A DNA stretch of 34,433 nt from JBFKQC01 sp041627895 (GTDB lineage: Bacteria; Pseudomonadota; Alphaproteobacteria; Rhodobacterales; Rhodobacteraceae), in contig JBFKQC010000044.1 in assembly GCA_041627895.1 (NCBI GenBank), positions 1 to 34,433 of the forward strand, read 5' to 3'. The position numbers were made by a program, and so were the translations under genes. Shown one piece after another: positions 32,351 through 34,433 of the stretch. The notes beneath the pieces were generated by a model. The model did not search any database. It had not been told where the DNA came from and saw only the letters and a list, made by a program, of their open reading frames with translations. Within the stretch, counting starts at the first letter, position 1. Each line of letters opens with the position of its first letter.

Positions 32351-33744
32351 CAGGCGATCTCCTGCTTGAGGCTGGACGCGGCGGCCAGCGCGGCGCGCGG
32401 GGCGAGGCCGAGGAAGGTCAGCGCGGGGCCGGTCAACGCGGCATCGGCCAGCGCATCGGCCACGGCGCCGAGTGTGCTGGCCAGGATGCGCTGGTCCGGG
32501 CGCGAGGCGTTCTCGACCACGGTCACGGGCGTCGCGGGATCGGCGCCGTGCATCATCAGCCGGCCCTGGATGAACCGTGCCGTGCGCTTGCCCATGTAGA
32601 TCGCGGCGACCTCGCCGGGCCGCGCCAGCGCGCGCCAGTCGTGCTCGGCGAAGCCGGCCATGTCGTGGCCGGTCAGCAGCCTGATCGAGGAATTGCGGGC
32701 GCGGCGGGTCAGCGATTGCCCGATCGCGGCGACGGCGGCCGAGGCGGCGGTGATCCCCGGCACGATGCGCCAGTCGAGGCCGGCGGCCTCGACCGCCCCG
32801 ATTTCCTCGTCGAGCCGGCCAAAGACCGTCGGATCGCCGGATCTCAGACGCACGACATGGGCGCCCTCCGCGGCGTGCCGCACGATCAGCGCGTTGATCT
32901 CGTCCTGCGCCATCGCGGGGCCGAAGCCGGTCTTGCCGGCCTCGATCAGCCGCGCCTCGCGGCGGGCGAGTTCCAGGATCTCCGGCGCGACAAGGCGGTC
33001 GTGGATCACCACGTCGGCACGGTCGAGCGCCGCGCGCGCCTTCAGCGTCAGCAGTTCCGGGTCGCCCGGACCGGCGCCGACGAAGTCGACGCGGCCCGCG
33101 GGCGCGGCCCCGGCGATGTGGCGGGCAAGCAGCGCGTCGAGCGCCAGTTCCGCGCCCTCGGCGCCGTGGGCTTCGACGGCGCGGGGGCCGGCATCGAAAT
33201 AGTACTCGGACCAGAACGCGCGCCGGGCGCGGCCGATGGGCAGTCTTTCGGCCACCGGGCGGAACGCCTTGCCGACGCGGGCGAGCAGGCCCAGGACCGG
33301 CGGCAGGCGGTCTTCCAGGTCGCGCTTGATCGCGCGGGCCAGAACCGGGGCGGCGCCCTCGGTGCCGATCGCCACGGTCACCGGGTCGCGGTCGACGATG
33401 GCCGGCGTGATGAACTGGCTGGCCTCGAGATCGTCGACGACGTTGACCAGCGCGCCCTCGGCCCGTGCCAGCGCGGCGACGCGGGCGTCTTCGGCGGCGT
33501 CGTCGTTGGCGGCATAGACCAGCGCGGCGCCCGCGGCGTCGCCGGGCGCCATCGCGCGCCCGGTCAGCGCAAGCCGGCCGGCTTCGGCCCAGGCGGCGAT
33601 TTCGGGGGCGGGTCCGGCGGCATATACGGCGATATCCGCCTCGGTCTTCAGCAGCAGCCTGAGCTTGGCCAGCGCCGCCACGCCGCCGCCCGAGACGGCA
33701 ATGCGCCGCCCCTCGACATCGAGAAAGATCGGAAAGTGCTTCAT
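32350..33744 (-). CDS. cysG: Siroheme synthase (precorrin-2 dehydrogenase/ferrochelatase + uroporphyrinogen-III C-methyltransferase)
   Basis: This 464-residue bifunctional enzyme makes siroheme for the downstream sulfite reductase. Residues 1-210 are the NAD-dependent dehydrogenase/chelatase part (RRIAVSGGGVAALAKLRLLL; FITPAIVDRDPVTVAIGTEG with ARAIKRDLED). Residues 218-464 are the methyltransferase part (VDFVGAGPGDPELLTLKA; VIHDRLV; RLRSGDPTVFGR; IVPGITAASAAVAAIG). The order and length match CysG. The start at 33744 (MKHFPIF) is chosen because homology begins there; the longer frame is upstream leader. It is the first gene of the minus-strand sulfate-assimilation unit and faces an Lrp/AsnC regulator gene across a 136-base promoter region. 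Confidence 0.95.
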   Translation of the reverse strand: MKHFPIFLDVEGRRIAVSGGGVAALAKLRLLLKTEADIAVYAAGPAPEIAAWAEAGRLALTGRAMAPGDAAGAALVYAANDDAAEDARVAALARAEGALVNVVDDLEASQFITPAIVDRDPVTVAIGTEGAAPVLARAIKRDLEDRLPPVLGLLARVGKAFRPVAERLPIGRARRAFWSEYYFDAGPRAVEAHGAEGAELALDALLARHIAGAAPAGRVDFVGAGPGDPELLTLKARAALDRADVVIHDRLVAPEILELARREARLIEAGKTGFGPAMAQDEINALIVRHAAEGAHVVRLRSGDPTVFGRLDEEIGAVEAAGLDWRIVPGITAASAAVAAIGQSLTRRARNSSIRLLTGHDMAGFAEHDWRALARPGEVAAIYMGKRTARFIQGRLMMHGADPATPVTVVENASRPDQRILASTLGAVADALADAALTGPALTFLGLAPRAALAAASSLKQEIA

Positions 33745-33774
33745 CGTGACGGTTCCGTTGGCCTTTCGGGAATA

Positions 33775-33789
33775 TAGGAAAATTTCCCT
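33775..33789. promoter_or_regulatory. Candidate Lrp/AsnC-type operator in the cysG-regulator divergent region
   Basis: TAGGAAAATTTCCCT is a near-palindrome (GGAAA/TTTCC) with an AT-rich centre. It resembles Lrp/AsnC boxes at about 10 of 15 positions of the E. coli Lrp consensus as I recall it. A TATATT that could be the cysG -10 lies partly in the same stretch on the minus strand. A regulator bound here could control both genes. Confidence 0.4.
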
Positions 33790-33823
33790 TGATTTGGCCA
33801 TGGGATCGAGAGAATAAGGACAA

Positions 33824-33847
33824 CCGTTCTGCAAATCCGCGGAACGG
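33824..33847. repeat. Inverted repeat in the regulator's leader
   Basis: CCGTTC (33824-33829) and GAACGG (33842-33847) are perfect complements. The spacer overlaps the 8-bp palindrome TCCGCGGA (33836-33843). It lies 33 bases before the Lrp/AsnC start codon. Role unknown. Confidence 0.45.
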
Positions 33848-33880
33848 AAACATCTGTGCGGAAATCCCGGAGGAAGCGGA

Positions 33881-34342
33881 ATGGATATCCGTCTGGACGC
33901 GATGGACCGGAAAATCCTCGGCGAGTTGCAGCGCGACGCGTCGCAATCGCTGGACGAAATCGCCCGCGCGGTCGGCTCGTCGAAGACCCCGGTCTGGAAC
34001 CGGATCCGCAAGATGAAGGATGCCGGGGTGATCGGTCAGCAGACCGTCATCCTGGACCCCGAGGCGCTGGGGCTCGAAGCCTGTTTCTTCGTGCTGATCC
34101 GCACCTCCGAGCACGAGGCGGGGTGGCAGGACAAGTTCCTGCACGCGCTGAAGGCGCGGCCCGAAGTGCTGGAGGCGCACCGGCTGGCGGGCGAGATCGA
34201 CTATATCCTGAAAGTGCGCGTGCCCAATGCGCGGGCCTATGACGTGTTCTACCAGGCGCTGATATCCGAGGTGAAGATCTACAACGTCACGGCTCTGCTA
34301 TCGATGGAAGAGATCAAGTCGACGACGACGCTGCCCTTGTGA
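33881..34342 (+). CDS. Lrp/AsnC-family transcriptional regulator
   Basis: This 153-residue regulator has an N-terminal helix-turn-helix (MDRKILGELQRDASQSLDEIARAVGSSKTPVWNRIRKM in the first 50 residues; key elements are DEIARAVG and TPVWNRIRKM). The C-terminal RAM ligand-binding/oligomerisation domain includes HRLAGEIDYILKVRV and a final LSMEEIKSTTTLPL. GGAGG eight bases upstream supports ATG 33881. It is transcribed away from cysG. This pairing with siroheme/sulfur genes is recurrent in Rhodobacterales, so it probably senses a sulfur-related metabolite (cysteine would be the obvious guess) and controls the operon. Confidence 0.9.
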   Translation: MDIRLDAMDRKILGELQRDASQSLDEIARAVGSSKTPVWNRIRKMKDAGVIGQQTVILDPEALGLEACFFVLIRTSEHEAGWQDKFLHALKARPEVLEAHRLAGEIDYILKVRVPNARAYDVFYQALISEVKIYNVTALLSMEEIKSTTTLPL

Positions 34343-34433
34343 CGGCGACGCCTGCCCGGCGGACTGCGGCGCCGCGCCGGCCGAGCTCAGCTTCACCCAC
34401 ATCGTGGTGGACGCCAGCCCGCCGCGTCAGTCG
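34343..34433. other. Right edge, no callable gene
   Basis: These 91 GC-rich bases after the regulator stop contain no start codon with a ribosome-binding site and no complete frame. They may be intergenic or the end of a gene beyond the window. Confidence 0.4.

Noticed and set aside
30347..32599. 750-codon plus-strand frame opposite the sulfite reductase gene.
   Set aside because: It is antisense to cysI, which is a certain gene. The translation has no motif and the composition of a shadow frame.

Overview
The window looks like the chromosome of a high-GC alphaproteobacterium, most likely in the Rhodobacteraceae (Rhodobacter/Roseobacter lineage). The evidence is the strong G/C bias at third codon positions, the gene order Lrp/AsnC regulator | cysG - DUF2849 - cysI - cysH - DUF934 - ferredoxin-NADP reductase, a CoxD/CoxE/XdhC/MoeA-like molybdoenzyme maturation set, and a multi-paralogue 'glycosyltransferase family 2' locus of the type common in that family. 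This assignment is inference from gene content; there is no rRNA in the window.

Region 1 (1-13489) opens inside an octanucleotide tandem repeat (1-122) and continues as a surface-glycan-type locus. It holds five proteins with a canonical GT2-like domain (conserved NEAP/NEGP...EWxAYHR, DxDEF and LNHYxxRSAESF motifs), two proteins with a DXD sugar-transferase domain, a class I methyltransferase domain, a P-loop sulfotransferase-like protein, an alpha/beta-hydrolase-like domain and a stand-alone homologue of that domain with its catalytic residues lost. The same modules recur in different fusions: the 1046-residue protein at 1363-4503 carries three of them, and its first and third modules reappear in the minus-strand pair at 6589-9105. 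No polymerase, flippase or ABC exporter is present, so the product cannot be named.

Region 2 (13493-16549, minus strand) holds a small membrane protein, glutaryl-CoA dehydrogenase (gcdH) and an AbrB-family membrane protein. Region 3 (16645-23124, plus strand) is a CoxD-like AAA+ ATPase, an AT-rich ORFan insertion, a CoxE-like VWA protein, an OmpA-family protein with a 42-bp repeat tract, an XdhC/CoxI protein and a MoeA-like molybdopterin-binding protein. This is a maturation module for a molybdenum hydroxylase whose structural genes are not in the window. The presumed ribosome-binding sites of the coxD-like and xdhC-like genes both lie in the 3' arms of long stem-loops.

Region 4 (23162-25521, minus) has DUF899 and DUF1761 genes, a DUF938 methyltransferase and infC, which appears to start at a non-canonical ATC codon. 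Region 5 (25715-28188, plus) has an Ala/Glu-rich membrane-anchored protein with a strong terminator, then a MarR regulator and a small membrane protein, each preceded by the same perfect 12-bp palindrome. The marR transcript is predicted to be leaderless.

Region 6 (28231-33744, minus) is the assimilatory sulfate-reduction operon (siroheme synthase, DUF2849, sulfite reductase, APS reductase, DUF934, ferredoxin-NADP reductase). It is divergent from an Lrp/AsnC regulator at 33881-34342 that probably controls it. The last 91 bases hold nothing I can call. Apart from small intergenic gaps (the longest about 265 bases, 13976-14240) the window is filled with genes. No tRNA, rRNA, insertion sequence or CRISPR array was recognised.
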